12,723 nucleotides of DNA from Bacteroidaceae bacterium (GCA_900770705.1 CAAGLF010000010.1:1-12723); one strand, 5' to 3'. Counted from the first letter of the stretch, positions 1 to 7,269 are shown. The notes: generated by a model not told the origin, from the sequence alone. Numbers and translations are program-made.

Positions 1-8
1 CGGCACAT

Positions 9-65
9 CGGCTCTCATCCGGAGGAATCACTTCCCTGCTTCTCCGTATGAGAGCCGTTTTTTTA
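9..65 (+). terminator. Rho-independent terminator of a gene upstream of the window
   Basis: CGGCTCTCAT (9-18) pairs perfectly with ATGAGAGCCG (48-57). After one mismatch the stem continues as CGGAG (20-24) with CTCCG (42-46). A run of seven T follows the stem on the plus strand, and there is no T run on the minus side. This is a canonical intrinsic terminator for a plus-strand gene that ends left of the window. It does not serve phoH, which runs the other way and ends about 200 bases further right. Confidence 0.85.
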
Positions 66-267
66 TAGGCTTGCAGTTACAGCCAGTGGCGTCCGCCACC
101 TCTCCATCCCCCTCAGACTTCTGTCCGGTGCGCCGGCAGGCTGTCCCGGAACAGCATAAGAAAGGTGTGGACTCGACTGTCGTGTCCACGCCAAGCAGGT
201 ATAGATGACGGGGTGGGACAGAACCCCCTGGATAAATGGTCCCGCGCCGCCTGCAAGGGGTACGTTC
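66..267. other. Intergenic stretch with four small hairpins, no convincing gene
   Basis: No credible ORF lies between the terminator and the phoH stop; the minus-strand frame reading through here has no family-like protein. Four potential hairpins follow one another: CCGG 125-128 with 133-136, GCTGT 140-144 with ACAGC 151-155, GGTGTGGAC 164-172 with GTCCACGCC 184-192 (one G-U pair), and GGGGT 210-214 with ACCCC 223-227. The stretch could be the phoH 3' untranslated region or a small structured RNA. I do not recognise a known RNA family. Confidence 0.4.
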
Positions 268-1266
268 TTATGCTTTCGGGTGCTCCTGTTCCTCCTGGCG
301 GGCCGTAGCTTCCAGTTTTCTTCGTTCGGCCTCTTTCTCATACGCCTCTACGATGCGGGAGACGAGTTTGTGGCGCACGATGTCGCCCTTGTCCATCTCA
401 ATGAAGGCTATGCCGGGAATGTTGCGAAGGATACGCACGCTCTCGATGAGGCCGCTGCGGGACGAAGGAGGGAGGTCGATTTGTGTGCGGTCGCCCGTGA
501 CGATCATTTTCGTGTTCCACCCCATGCGTGTGAGGAACATTTTGATTTGTGCTGAGGTGGTATTCTGCGCTTCGTCGAGGATAACGACGGCGTCGTTGAG
601 CGTTCGGCCACGCATAAAGGCGAGGGGCGCAATTTGTATCACGCCTGTCTGCATATATTCCTGCAGTTTTGCTGCCGGCACCATCTCTTCGAGCGCATCG
701 TACAGAGGTTGGAGATAGGGATCTATCTTCTCCTTCATGTCTCCGGGCAGGAAACCGAGCTTCTCGCCGGCCTCGACTGCCGGACGGGAGAGGATGATTC
801 GCTTCACTTCGCGGTTTTTCAGCGCACGAACGGCCAAAGCAATGGCTGTGTACGTCTTGCCCGATCCGGCGGGGCCGATAGCAAAGACCATATCGTTGGT
901 CTCGTAGGCCTCGACCAGGCGGCGCTGATTTTCCGAACGGGGAGTGATGGGCTTTCCGCCCGTGCTGTAGACGATGACCGCCGAGGCAGCTTCCGCCGTC
1001 TCCGAAGCAGGACGCCGGTGGGCCACAATCTGCACGATCTCCTCCTCGGTAATGCTATTGAATTGGGCAACGTGGTTTTCGAGGTGGGCAAAAATCTCTT
1101 CGAAATCGGCAATTTCCTCCTCGTTTCCCATTACTTTCATCACATTGTCGCGAGCCACGATACGCAGTTTCGGGCGCAGCGCCTTGAGCAAGCGCAAATG
1201 GGCATTCCCCACGCCGTAGAAGGTCTGGGGATCTGCCTTTTCCAGTATAAGATGTCGTTCTATCAC
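268..1266 (-). CDS. phoH: PhoH-family ATPase (PhoH/YbeZ-like)
   Basis: Cytoplasmic P-loop ATPase of 332 residues, the usual length for Bacteroidales PhoH-like proteins. The N-terminal part (about 1-85) precedes the ATPase core. Walker A is GPAGSGKT (131-138), Walker B with a following Glu is VVILDEAQ (227-234), and a third conserved block GDRTQIDLP lies at 258-266. In other bacteria PhoH/YbeZ proteins work with the endoribonuclease YbeY in RNA metabolism; the exact substrate here is unknown. The start is GTG at 1264-1266, giving the N-terminus MIERHLILEKADP expected for the family; the next in-frame ATG is over 40 residues in and would cut a conserved segment. The last 20 residues are charged and variable. 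The gene is divergent from the M15-like gene and has a promoter box directly upstream. Confidence 0.93.
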   Translation of the reverse strand: MIERHLILEKADPQTFYGVGNAHLRLLKALRPKLRIVARDNVMKVMGNEEEIADFEEIFAHLENHVAQFNSITEEEIVQIVAHRRPASETAEAASAVIVYSTGGKPITPRSENQRRLVEAYETNDMVFAIGPAGSGKTYTAIALAVRALKNREVKRIILSRPAVEAGEKLGFLPGDMKEKIDPYLQPLYDALEEMVPAAKLQEYMQTGVIQIAPLAFMRGRTLNDAVVILDEAQNTTSAQIKMFLTRMGWNTKMIVTGDRTQIDLPPSSRSGLIESVRILRNIPGIAFIEMDKGDIVRHKLVSRIVEAYEKEAERRKLEATARQEEQEHPKA

Positions 1267-1270
1267 GGCA

Positions 1271-1278
1271 CAAAGTTA
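1271..1278 (-). promoter_or_regulatory. Promoter -7 box of phoH
   Basis: Read on the minus strand this is TAACTTTG, matching the Bacteroidetes -7 consensus TAnnTTTG. At a 20-base spacer the -33 position reads TTC rather than TTG, so that half is weak. The box ends only four bases before the GTG start codon, so the predicted transcript would begin at or within a few bases of the start codon. Confidence 0.6.
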
Positions 1279-1311
1279 CGAATAATGGCCGTAAGATTGA
1301 AAGGAAATGCT

Positions 1312-1319
1312 TAATTTTG
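1312..1319 (+). promoter_or_regulatory. Possible -7 box for the M15-like gene
   Basis: TAATTTTG on the plus strand fits TAnnTTTG, but no TTG lies 19-21 bases upstream (the nearest is 12 away). If used, transcription would start near 1325 and leave a leader of about 185 bases before the ATG at 1509. The phoH -7 box faces the other way only 33 bases to the left. Confidence 0.4.
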
Positions 1320-1424
1320 CGCAGTTGCGCCGATGTACTGCGGCGATACGATTTTCTACAAGGCCGGAAAGAAAAATTATCTCCGAGGAAATTTATTTTT
1401 CCAAGGCGAAAGTTCCGCCCAGTT

Positions 1425-1464
1425 ACGCAAGCCCTTACTCCGGCCCCGGCATTGGGGCTTGCGT
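1425..1464 (+). promoter_or_regulatory. Hairpin in the leader of the M15-like gene
   Basis: ACGCAAGCCC (1425-1434) is the perfect reverse complement of GGGCTTGCGT (1455-1464), extendable by one wobble pair on each side, with a loop of about 20 bases that itself contains CCGG repeated. No T run follows, so it is not a terminator. It ends 44 bases before the start codon at 1509 and could affect leader stability or translation. It matches no riboswitch that I recognise. Confidence 0.4.
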
Positions 1465-1508
1465 GCTGCTTATGCAAGGCTCTGCGGCGGTATTATGAAA
1501 AACAAACT

Positions 1509-2345
1509 ATGACCATCCCTACTCCACCTGCTCCCTCCCGACATCCGCACCGCGGCCACTTCCTGTTTGCGTTTGTGCTGACTGTAGCGACGCTGGCCGT
1601 TCTGCGCATTGTTTTCCCCAGCCTGACCACCTATATGTTCCCCTGGCAACAGACGAAGCCGGTCGTCGAGGCCCTGCCCACCGACAGCGTGCGGCTTCAC
1701 GCCCTCTACGTCGACAGCATACTGCTCCGCCCGAGGCCGAAGTTGCAGCTGGTGGATGCGAAGGGCGCGCGCGTGAAACACAAGATACTCAGCGTACGTT
1801 CCTACGAGCAGGAATTTACTGATATGCAGGACGTGCAGATAGCTACGGCACAAGTGCTCGGCATTCCGCACATCGAAGACCGGGCAGAGGCCGACCGGCG
1901 GAAGAAGGACTTGGTATGCATTGCCGCCAACCCCTACTACGACATCAAACCCTTGGGCTATTCCATCCCTTACCTCGTGCCACGGGCTGCCACCTGCCTC
2001 GAAGAGATTGCCCGCGCCTTTCTCGACTCGTGCGCCGTGAAGGGACTGCCGCTGCACAAACTGCTCGTCACCTCCATCCTGCGTACCCGCCACGATGTGG
2101 GCCGACTACGGCGTGTCAACGGCAACGCCAGCAAACAAAGCTGCCACCAATTCGGCACGACCTTCGACATCAGCTACAATCACTTCGTCCGCGTCTGCGA
2201 CCCCGACGGGGAAGAACAGCCTCCCAGCTGGGGGGTACATCTCAAGCAGATACTGGCCGAAGTACTCCGGGACCAACGCAATCTCGGCACGTGCTACGTG
2301 AAGTATGAACGACGGCAAAGCTGCTTCCACATCACTGCCCGATGA
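1509..2345 (+). CDS. Membrane-anchored DUF5715/M15-peptidase-like protein
   Basis: A 278-residue protein with a short, proline- and basic-rich N-terminus, one hydrophobic segment at about 17-36, and the rest probably outside the inner membrane. The C-terminal half carries SCHQFGTTFD (211-220), matching the SxHxxGxxxD zinc-binding pattern of M15 D-Ala-D-Ala peptidases (His213, Asp220), and a closing FHIT (His274) as the likely third ligand. The family link suggests a cell-wall peptidase role, but activity is not established for DUF5715-type proteins. The ATG at 1509 is chosen because the open frame upstream (from 1317) is low-complexity leader sequence overlapping a hairpin. The stop is followed by a 124-base gap before the Crp/Fnr gene, which has its own promoter. 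Confidence 0.75.
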   Translation: MTIPTPPAPSRHPHRGHFLFAFVLTVATLAVLRIVFPSLTTYMFPWQQTKPVVEALPTDSVRLHALYVDSILLRPRPKLQLVDAKGARVKHKILSVRSYEQEFTDMQDVQIATAQVLGIPHIEDRAEADRRKKDLVCIAANPYYDIKPLGYSIPYLVPRAATCLEEIARAFLDSCAVKGLPLHKLLVTSILRTRHDVGRLRRVNGNASKQSCHQFGTTFDISYNHFVRVCDPDGEEQPPSWGVHLKQILAEVLRDQRNLGTCYVKYERRQSCFHITAR

Positions 2346-2386
2346 GGTTTTTTCCCTGCACAGCCGCACATTTCCGCCCCTAACAC

Positions 2387-2417
2387 TTGCCCATACATAG
2401 GAGTTTTACTAAATTTG
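2387..2417 (+). promoter_or_regulatory. Bacteroidetes-type promoter of the Crp/Fnr gene
   Basis: TTG at 2387-2389 (-33) and TAAATTTG at 2410-2417 (-7) are separated by exactly 20 bases, the spacing of the Bacteroidetes primary sigma-factor promoter. Transcription should start near 2423, leaving a leader of about 46 bases before the ATG at 2470. Confidence 0.72.
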
Positions 2418-2469
2418 CACTGCTTAACTAAATCTGATTTGCCTAAAGACCTAACTATCTTCGGCTACT

Positions 2470-3174
2470 ATGACGTACATCGACAAGTTTAACGCAGAAG
2501 ACGTTACCGAAAAATTCCCTGCTCTCTGGAACCTCTTGACGCCGGAAGAGCACCGACTGATGGTTTCCAGCCTGCAATTCCGCAGTTACAAGAAGTACGA
2601 ATACATTTACCGCGTGGGCGAAAGTCCCGACTCCCTTCTGTTCCTTCTTTCCGGCAAGGTGAAAATCTTTTGCGACGGTGTGGGCGGCCGTAGCCAGATA
2701 ATGCGTATGATGAGCGCCGGACAATACTTCGGTTACCGCGCATTTTTGGCTCGCGAGCCCTACGTGACGGCAGCAGCGGCCTTCGAACCCACCACGCTCG
2801 GCCTCATCCCTATGACAGTCGTATCGCGCGTGATGGAACACAACAACCAAGTCTGCCGGTTCTTCATCTCCGAACTGGCCACCGACCTCGGCATAGCCGA
2901 TCGCCGCACAGTCAGTCTCACACAGAAACATGTACGCGGACGTCTGGCCGAATCACTGCTGTTTCTCCTCGAAACATACGGAAAAGAGACGGGAAGCGGA
3001 AATCTCAAGATACACCTGTCGCGCGAGGACCTGGCAAATCTCTCGAATATGACTACCTCCAACGCCATCCGAACCCTCTCTGCCTTTTCTGCAGAAGGAC
3101 TCATAGCGCTCGACGGACGCGACATACGCATACTCGACGAGCCGGCCCTCGACCATATCTCCCGAATGGGATGA
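2470..3174 (+). CDS. Crp/Fnr-family transcriptional regulator
   Basis: A 234-residue one-component regulator of the normal family length. A cyclic-nucleotide-binding-type beta-roll covers about 25-115 (the segment around SLLFLLSGKVKIF is typical), a dimerisation helix about 117-160, and a winged helix-turn-helix about 180-222, with SREDLANLSNMTTSNAIRTL as the two DNA-contacting helices. The cAMP phosphate-binding signature of E. coli CRP (an Arg-Ser/Thr-Ala motif after the conserved Gly-Glu) is not seen; this stretch reads FGYRAFLAREPYVTAAAA. There is also no N-terminal cysteine cluster as in FNR. The ligand is therefore unknown. It has its own promoter at 2387-2417 and is closed by a terminator shared with purM. 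The targets cannot be read from the sequence. Confidence 0.88.
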   Translation: MTYIDKFNAEDVTEKFPALWNLLTPEEHRLMVSSLQFRSYKKYEYIYRVGESPDSLLFLLSGKVKIFCDGVGGRSQIMRMMSAGQYFGYRAFLAREPYVTAAAAFEPTTLGLIPMTVVSRVMEHNNQVCRFFISELATDLGIADRRTVSLTQKHVRGRLAESLLFLLETYGKETGSGNLKIHLSREDLANLSNMTTSNAIRTLSAFSAEGLIALDGRDIRILDEPALDHISRMG

Positions 3175-3206
3175 AATACAAAGGCCATCTGCCTTCCTGC
3201 CACAAA

Positions 3207-3247
3207 AAAGCAGCGTAACCGCCTCCGACAGACGGTTACGCTGCTTT
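3207..3247. terminator. Bidirectional terminator between the Crp/Fnr gene and purM
   Basis: GCAGCGTAACCG (3210-3221) pairs perfectly with CGGTTACGCTGC (3233-3244) around an 11-base loop, extended by AAA/TTT. On the minus strand the stem is followed by six T, a strong ending for purM. On the plus strand it is followed by TTTGTCT, a usable ending for the regulator. The position between two convergent genes fits a shared terminator. Confidence 0.85.
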
Positions 3248-3268
3248 GTCTCAAATGAAAGTATCGCG

Positions 3269-4438
3269 TCAGTACTCAAAAGTTCCGAACTCGCTTTGGA
3301 TGGTCAGAGAGCGCTTTCCCTCTTCTATATGACCGACAATCTGCGCATCGATGTTGAAACTGCGGGCAATGTCGATGACCGTCTGCGCGTGTTCGGGGGA
3401 GAGATATACCTCCAGGCGGTGTCCCATATTGAACACCTTGTACATCTCTGCCCAGTCGGTGCCGCTCTCCTTGGCAATGGCTCGGAAGAGAGGAGGCACG
3501 GGGAACATATTGTCCTTTACGACGTGGCAGTTTTCTCCCACGAAGTGAAGCACTTTCGTCTGCGCGCCTCCCGTGCAATGCACCATTCCATGAATCTCCG
3601 GCCGGAGCTCATCCAGCAGACGCTTCACCACAGGAGCATAAGTGCGCGTGGGCGACAAAACCAGTTTTCCTGCGTCGATGGGACTGCCTTCCACGCGGTC
3701 CGTCAGGCGATAGCTGCCACTATACACCAGTGCGTCGGGCACCGCCTTGTCGTAGCTCTCAGGATACTTCTCCGCCAGGTACTTCGCGAACACGTCGTGA
3801 CGGGCCGAGGTCAGTCCATTGCTGCCCATTCCGCCATTGTAGGCCTTCTCGTAAGTAGCCTGACCGCTGCTGGAAAGTCCCACTATCACATCGCCGGGAC
3901 GTATGTTCGCATTGTCTATAACATCCTTGCGCTTCATACGACAAGTGACCGTGCTATCCACGATAATGGTACGCACCAAGTCGCCCACGTCGGCCGTCTC
4001 GCCTCCGGTGGCATAGATACCTATGCCCATCTCGCGCATTTGTTGCAGCAACTCGTCGGTACCATTTATGATAGCCGAAATGACTTCGCCGGGAATAAGC
4101 ATCTTGTTTCGCCCGATGGTGGAGCTGACCAATATATTGTCTACAGCACCGACGCAGAGCAGGTCGTCCGTATTCATTATGAGGGCGTCCTGCGCTATAC
4201 CCTTCCATACGGAGAGGTCGCCCGTCTCCTTCCAATACATATAGGCAAGGCTCGACTTCGTTCCGGCTCCGTCTGCGTGCATAATGTTGCAGTATTCGGG
4301 ATCTCCGCCGAGGATGTCGGGGATGATTTTGCAGAAAGCCTGGGGAAATATGCCCTTGTCGATATTCTTAATGGCATTATGCACATCCTCTTTCATTGCG
4401 CTGACACCGCGCATCATATAGCGTTGTTTGCTGTCCAT
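3269..4438 (-). CDS. purM: Phosphoribosylformylglycinamidine cyclo-ligase (AIR synthase)
   Basis: Cytosolic enzyme of purine synthesis that closes the imidazole ring, turning FGAM into AIR with ATP (EC 6.3.3.1). The 389-residue sequence has the long form typical of Bacteroidetes PurM. Conserved blocks include RGVSAMKEDV near the start, HADGAGTK (54-61), NTDD (89-92), GGETADVGD (145-153), and the later HCTGGAQTK and KVFNMGHR segments of the AIR-synthase C-terminal domain. The start at ATG 4438 fits Bacteroidales homologues, which begin a few residues before the RYxxRGVSA block. It follows lemA on the same strand after a 110-base gap. No TAnnTTTG box is visible in that gap, so it may be read from the lemA unit or from a promoter I cannot see. 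No other pur gene is in the window. Confidence 0.95.
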   Translation of the reverse strand: MDSKQRYMMRGVSAMKEDVHNAIKNIDKGIFPQAFCKIIPDILGGDPEYCNIMHADGAGTKSSLAYMYWKETGDLSVWKGIAQDALIMNTDDLLCVGAVDNILVSSTIGRNKMLIPGEVISAIINGTDELLQQMREMGIGIYATGGETADVGDLVRTIIVDSTVTCRMKRKDVIDNANIRPGDVIVGLSSSGQATYEKAYNGGMGSNGLTSARHDVFAKYLAEKYPESYDKAVPDALVYSGSYRLTDRVEGSPIDAGKLVLSPTRTYAPVVKRLLDELRPEIHGMVHCTGGAQTKVLHFVGENCHVVKDNMFPVPPLFRAIAKESGTDWAEMYKVFNMGHRLEVYLSPEHAQTVIDIARSFNIDAQIVGHIEEGKRSLTIQSEFGTFEY

Positions 4439-4548
4439 TGGTGAAAAAGGTTCTTGGGTTGAGTTATTTATATCCGGGATTTATGCACAACGTCTATGTA
4501 TGAAGCGGGAAGTCACTCCACACACAGACCTTCCACAGATTGTTTACA

Positions 4549-5145
4549 TCAGAAGCTGACGTTAGGGGCCGTCTCGGTGCCGGCGGCAGCTTCAAATTTA
4601 CTCTTTTGTCCGAAGCCGAAAAGTCCGGCCACGATATTCGTTGGAAAGCGGCGCACGCTCACGTTGTAATCCTGCACAGCAGCGTTATACAACTGTCGGC
4701 TCTCATTGATTCTGTTCTCCGTTCCCTCCAGTTGCGCCTGCAGTTCGGAGAAGTTTTCATTGGCCTTCAGGTCCGGATAATTCTCCGCCACCATCAACAG
4801 GCGGCCGATGGCCTGCGAGAGTTCCCCCTGTGCGGCCTGATACTGCTGCAACTGTTCTGCCGAAGCATTCGTGGGATCAATAGTCATCTGCGTGGCTCTG
4901 GCCCTGGCCGACACCACATTCTCCAGCGTCTCGCTCTCGTGCTTGGCATAGCCCTTCACGGTGTTCACGAGGTTTGGGATAAGGTCTGCACGCCGTTGGT
5001 ATTGCGTCTGCACGCCGGCCCACGCTGTTGTAGCAGCTTCGTCCTTGGTCACCAGACCGTTGTACGACGACACGACGCCGAGCAAAAGTACTACCACCAC
5101 CACTGCCAGAGAAATCAATGTCACAGAAGATTTGGAAAGTTTCAT
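4549..5145 (-). CDS. lemA: LemA family protein
   Basis: A 198-residue LemA-type protein. One N-terminal transmembrane segment (about 8-26) is followed by a helical domain containing the family hallmark RRADLIPNLVNTVKGYAKHE (51-70), then an Asn/Gln-rich helical stretch and the RFPTNIVAGLFGF segment characteristic of the C-terminal end. The precise function of LemA proteins is not settled; they are membrane-anchored and often encoded next to TPM-domain proteins, as here. It begins 44 bases after the stop of the TPM gene on the same strand, with no promoter box in the gap, so the two are most likely cotranscribed. Confidence 0.93.
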   Translation of the reverse strand: MKLSKSSVTLISLAVVVVVLLLGVVSSYNGLVTKDEAATTAWAGVQTQYQRRADLIPNLVNTVKGYAKHESETLENVVSARARATQMTIDPTNASAEQLQQYQAAQGELSQAIGRLLMVAENYPDLKANENFSELQAQLEGTENRINESRQLYNAAVQDYNVSVRRFPTNIVAGLFGFGQKSKFEAAAGTETAPNVSF

Positions 5146-5189
5146 AATAAGAATATGTGTTTAATGGATAAATACGAATATCATTGCCG

Positions 5190-6155
5190 TCAGAAACGCC
5201 CGCCAGCGCCGCCACCGCCAAAGCTGCCTCCACCGAAGCTGCCGCCTCCGAAACCGCCAAAGCCGCCTCGGCCAGAGCCACCGTGACCTCTGCCTGCACC
5301 GAAGATGACGGGTCCTGGGCCTACGGCGCCGCCCAGACCCGCGCTGTCCATATCGTCTTCTATCGTCTCATACGTGTGTCCACAATGCCGACACACCCAT
5401 GTGACCCGCTTCTTCCGCTTCCGTCCCTCGCGGAACTTCACTTCCTTCGAGCGCGTCATACTGTGTTTCTTTCCGCACTTCGGGCACGTCTTCATCGACA
5501 GATAGCCAAGCAGAATAAACAGAGCCAACATTCCCACGCATATTAATACGAAGACACCTAATGCTATCCATCCGCCCTCGTCGTCCTCCTCTTCGGCAAC
5601 GATGGTGTCATCTCCGCGGATAATCTGGTCTAAAGCCTGCACGGTTTCCACGATAGCGGCGTCCCAGTCTCCCTTTTTCAGTTTGGGCACCATCACCCGG
5701 TTTTCCACCCGTTTGCAGAGGGCGTCGGGCAACGTCCCTTCCAGTCCGTTCCCCGTCAGTATCTGATAGGAACGGTCTTCGGTGGCCAGTACGACAATCA
5801 GTCCCGTACGTTGCCGTTTGCTTCCCACTCCATACTTCTTGCCCAAGGCCATACCGAAGGCATAGGGGTCGTCTCCCTCCAGGTGCTTTACGGTCACAAC
5901 TACGGTCTGTACGCCTTTGTCTGTCTCCAGCTTACGCAGCAGCCGGTTGGTTGTCTGCACCGCTTCTATTCCCAGCACACCGTCAGGATTGCACACATAC
6001 TGTGTGGAATCCTTCAGATATACCATATCTATGTTCTCTGCGTTCCACTTCCTGGCACACAGCGTTAGCGGGAGCAACAGGCACAGCAACACTCCGACGA
6101 GTCTACACGCCGGATCCACCTGTGCCCGCATTTTCCGATACTTCATACTCTGCAT
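5190..6155 (-). CDS. TPM-domain (YgcG-like) membrane protein with zinc ribbon and Gly-rich tail
   Basis: A protein of about 321 residues. A signal or anchor segment ends near residue 34 (LVGVLLCLLLPLTLCA). A TPM domain spans about 42-180, including GVQTVVVTV, RTGLIVVLATEDRSYQI and GLEGTLPD. An acidic patch, a transmembrane helix (196-219), a four-cysteine zinc ribbon (CPKC 224-227, CRHC 255-258) and a Gly/Phe-rich tail (272-321) follow. TPM proteins are envelope-associated and poorly understood; many have such tails. The start could be the ATG at 6155, 6146 or 6131. The longer reading from 6218 is excluded because that codon lies inside the promoter -7 box. The TPM gene precedes lemA here, whereas the opposite order is common. 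The last N-terminal Cys does not sit in a good lipobox. Confidence 0.85.
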   Translation of the reverse strand: MQSMKYRKMRAQVDPACRLVGVLLCLLLPLTLCARKWNAENIDMVYLKDSTQYVCNPDGVLGIEAVQTTNRLLRKLETDKGVQTVVVTVKHLEGDDPYAFGMALGKKYGVGSKRQRTGLIVVLATEDRSYQILTGNGLEGTLPDALCKRVENRVMVPKLKKGDWDAAIVETVQALDQIIRGDDTIVAEEEDDEGGWIALGVFVLICVGMLALFILLGYLSMKTCPKCGKKHSMTRSKEVKFREGRKRKKRVTWVCRHCGHTYETIEDDMDSAGLGGAVGPGPVIFGAGRGHGGSGRGGFGGFGGGSFGGGSFGGGGAGGRF

Positions 6156-6215
6156 AGCGCAAACATTTCTACATATACGGGGAGTGACCGACCGGCCTTC
6201 TCCCCTATTTGGCAA

Positions 6216-6246
6216 CAAAGGTAGTGCAACGCAGTAAATGCTCCAA
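6216..6246 (-). promoter_or_regulatory. Bacteroidetes-type promoter of the TPM-lemA unit
   Basis: On the minus strand TTG (6244-6246) is followed after exactly 20 bases by TACCTTTG (6216-6223), a full match to the -33/-7 pattern. Transcription should start near 6209, about 55 bases before the chosen TPM start. The promoter lies at the edge of the AT-rich restriction-modification insert but outside its direct repeat. Confidence 0.72.
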
Positions 6247-6270
6247 GTAAAAGCCAGTGTTTTTTAGCTA

Positions 6271-6309
6271 CATAGTAAGAAATGACTCGCCTATTACAGT
6301 CTTACTATG
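6271..6309. repeat. Perfect 10-base inverted repeat downstream of the restriction-modification cassette
   Basis: CATAGTAAGA (6271-6280) is the exact reverse complement of TCTTACTATG (6300-6309), with 19 bases between. No T run follows on either strand, so it is not a normal intrinsic terminator. The loop contains the left copy of the imperfect direct repeat (6285-6297) that recurs at the other end of the cassette. Confidence 0.6.
6285..6297 (+). repeat. Left copy of a 13-base imperfect direct repeat flanking the R-M cassette
   Basis: ACTCGCCTATTAC here matches ACTCGCTTATCAC at 9149-9161 in the same orientation, 11 of 13 bases. The two copies bracket all three restriction-modification genes. 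It may mark the insertion junction, but the match is short enough to be chance. Confidence 0.35.
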
Positions 6310-6387
6310 CAACATCTGACATTACCAACCGCGGATAAAGACAAACATCCTCTTCTTTGGATTTTGAACTGGTTAACGGGAGTTCGA

Positions 6388-7269
6388 TTAAAAAGGTAAG
6401 TCATATCCGTCATTGTCGCATACCGAACGTTCACCTGCCATTTGGCCATTGTCTGCCAAATCTTTAATTTTCGATCGAAATGTTACATATTTTTCATAAT
6501 CATCAATTTCATTGCGTCGACGACAGCTCAGGTTTATGAAATCAATGTTTTTCTCTATCCCCAAGAAACGACGTCCTATCAAATTGGCCGCAATTCCCGT
6601 TGTTGATGAACCCGAGAAAGGGTCAAGCACCCAAGCATTCGACTTTGTCGAGGCTAAAATCAGTCGTATCAACAAGGCTATTGGCTTCTGGGTTGGGTGC
6701 TTTCCACACTTTTTTTCCCACGGGGCTATGGCCGGCAACCTCCAAACGTCTGTCATTTGCTTTCCGCCATTAAACAGCTTCATTAACTCGTAATTGAAAT
6801 AGTGAGGCCTTCTATGGCTTTTCCTTGCCCAAATAATAAACTCCGTACTGTGTGTAAAATACCTACAAGATATATTAGGAGGGGGATTTGTTTTCACCCA
6901 AGTAATCACATTTAGTATTTTAAATCCCTGTTCGATCAAAGACTTTGCTACCGAAAAGATATTATGATAGGTACCACTAATCCAGATTGTTCCATCATCT
7001 TTCAGCTTATCCCGACACAGTGAAATCCATTCATTATTGAATTGCTGCACATTTCTCTCACCGGTACATTTGTCCCAATCCCCTTTGTCTACACACACAA
7101 TTTTACCACTTTGCACACTAATTCCCCCATTTGACAAGAAATATGGTGGGTCTGCAAAGATCATATCAAAGCGAAAGTTGAACTGTGACAGCAGTTCAAT
7201 GCAATTGCCCTGTAGTAACGTAAAGTCCCTGCTGGTCGATTTATAGGCAGGTCTAATTATTTGTTCCAT
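6388..7269 (-). CDS. dpnA: DpnA-like adenine-N6 DNA methyltransferase (second GATC methylase)
   Basis: A 293-residue class-beta amino-methyltransferase: the catalytic motif IV DPPYFLSNGG (40-49) comes first, and the AdoMet-binding motif DPFSGSSTTGIAA (216-228) is near the C-terminus, with HPTQKP (191-196) between. DPPYFLSNGG is characteristic of DpnA and MboC-type enzymes, which methylate adenine in GATC. In Streptococcus pneumoniae DpnA also acts on single-stranded DNA and protects incoming unmethylated DNA during transformation; whether that applies here is inference. It is the last gene of the cassette, 56 bases after the endonuclease gene, with a purine-rich GAGAAGAAG upstream of its ATG. 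The sequence is AT-richer than the flanking genes. It appears full length and intact. Confidence 0.93.
   Translation of the reverse strand: MEQIIRPAYKSTSRDFTLLQGNCIELLSQFNFRFDMIFADPPYFLSNGGISVQSGKIVCVDKGDWDKCTGERNVQQFNNEWISLCRDKLKDDGTIWISGTYHNIFSVAKSLIEQGFKILNVITWVKTNPPPNISCRYFTHSTEFIIWARKSHRRPHYFNYELMKLFNGGKQMTDVWRLPAIAPWEKKCGKHPTQKPIALLIRLILASTKSNAWVLDPFSGSSTTGIAANLIGRRFLGIEKNIDFINLSCRRRNEIDDYEKYVTFRSKIKDLADNGQMAGERSVCDNDGYDLPF

Noticed and set aside
200..240. 3' end of RNase P RNA
   Set aside because: A short likeness around ACAGAACCC only; the required 5' core element is absent and an intrinsic terminator lies within the distance where the rest of the RNA should be.
63..341. Minus-strand ORF of 92 codons at the left end
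   Set aside because: It overlaps the phoH 3' end, is low-complexity and shows no conserved features.
1317..1508. In-frame extension of the M15-like gene upstream of 1509
   Set aside because: It would add 64 residues with no family character, start inside the promoter box and cover the leader hairpin. The ATG at 1509 places the membrane anchor near the N-terminus as expected.
3296..4444. Long plus-strand ORF antisense to purM
   Set aside because: A mirror of purM codon structure, with no recognisable domain; purM is clearly the real gene.
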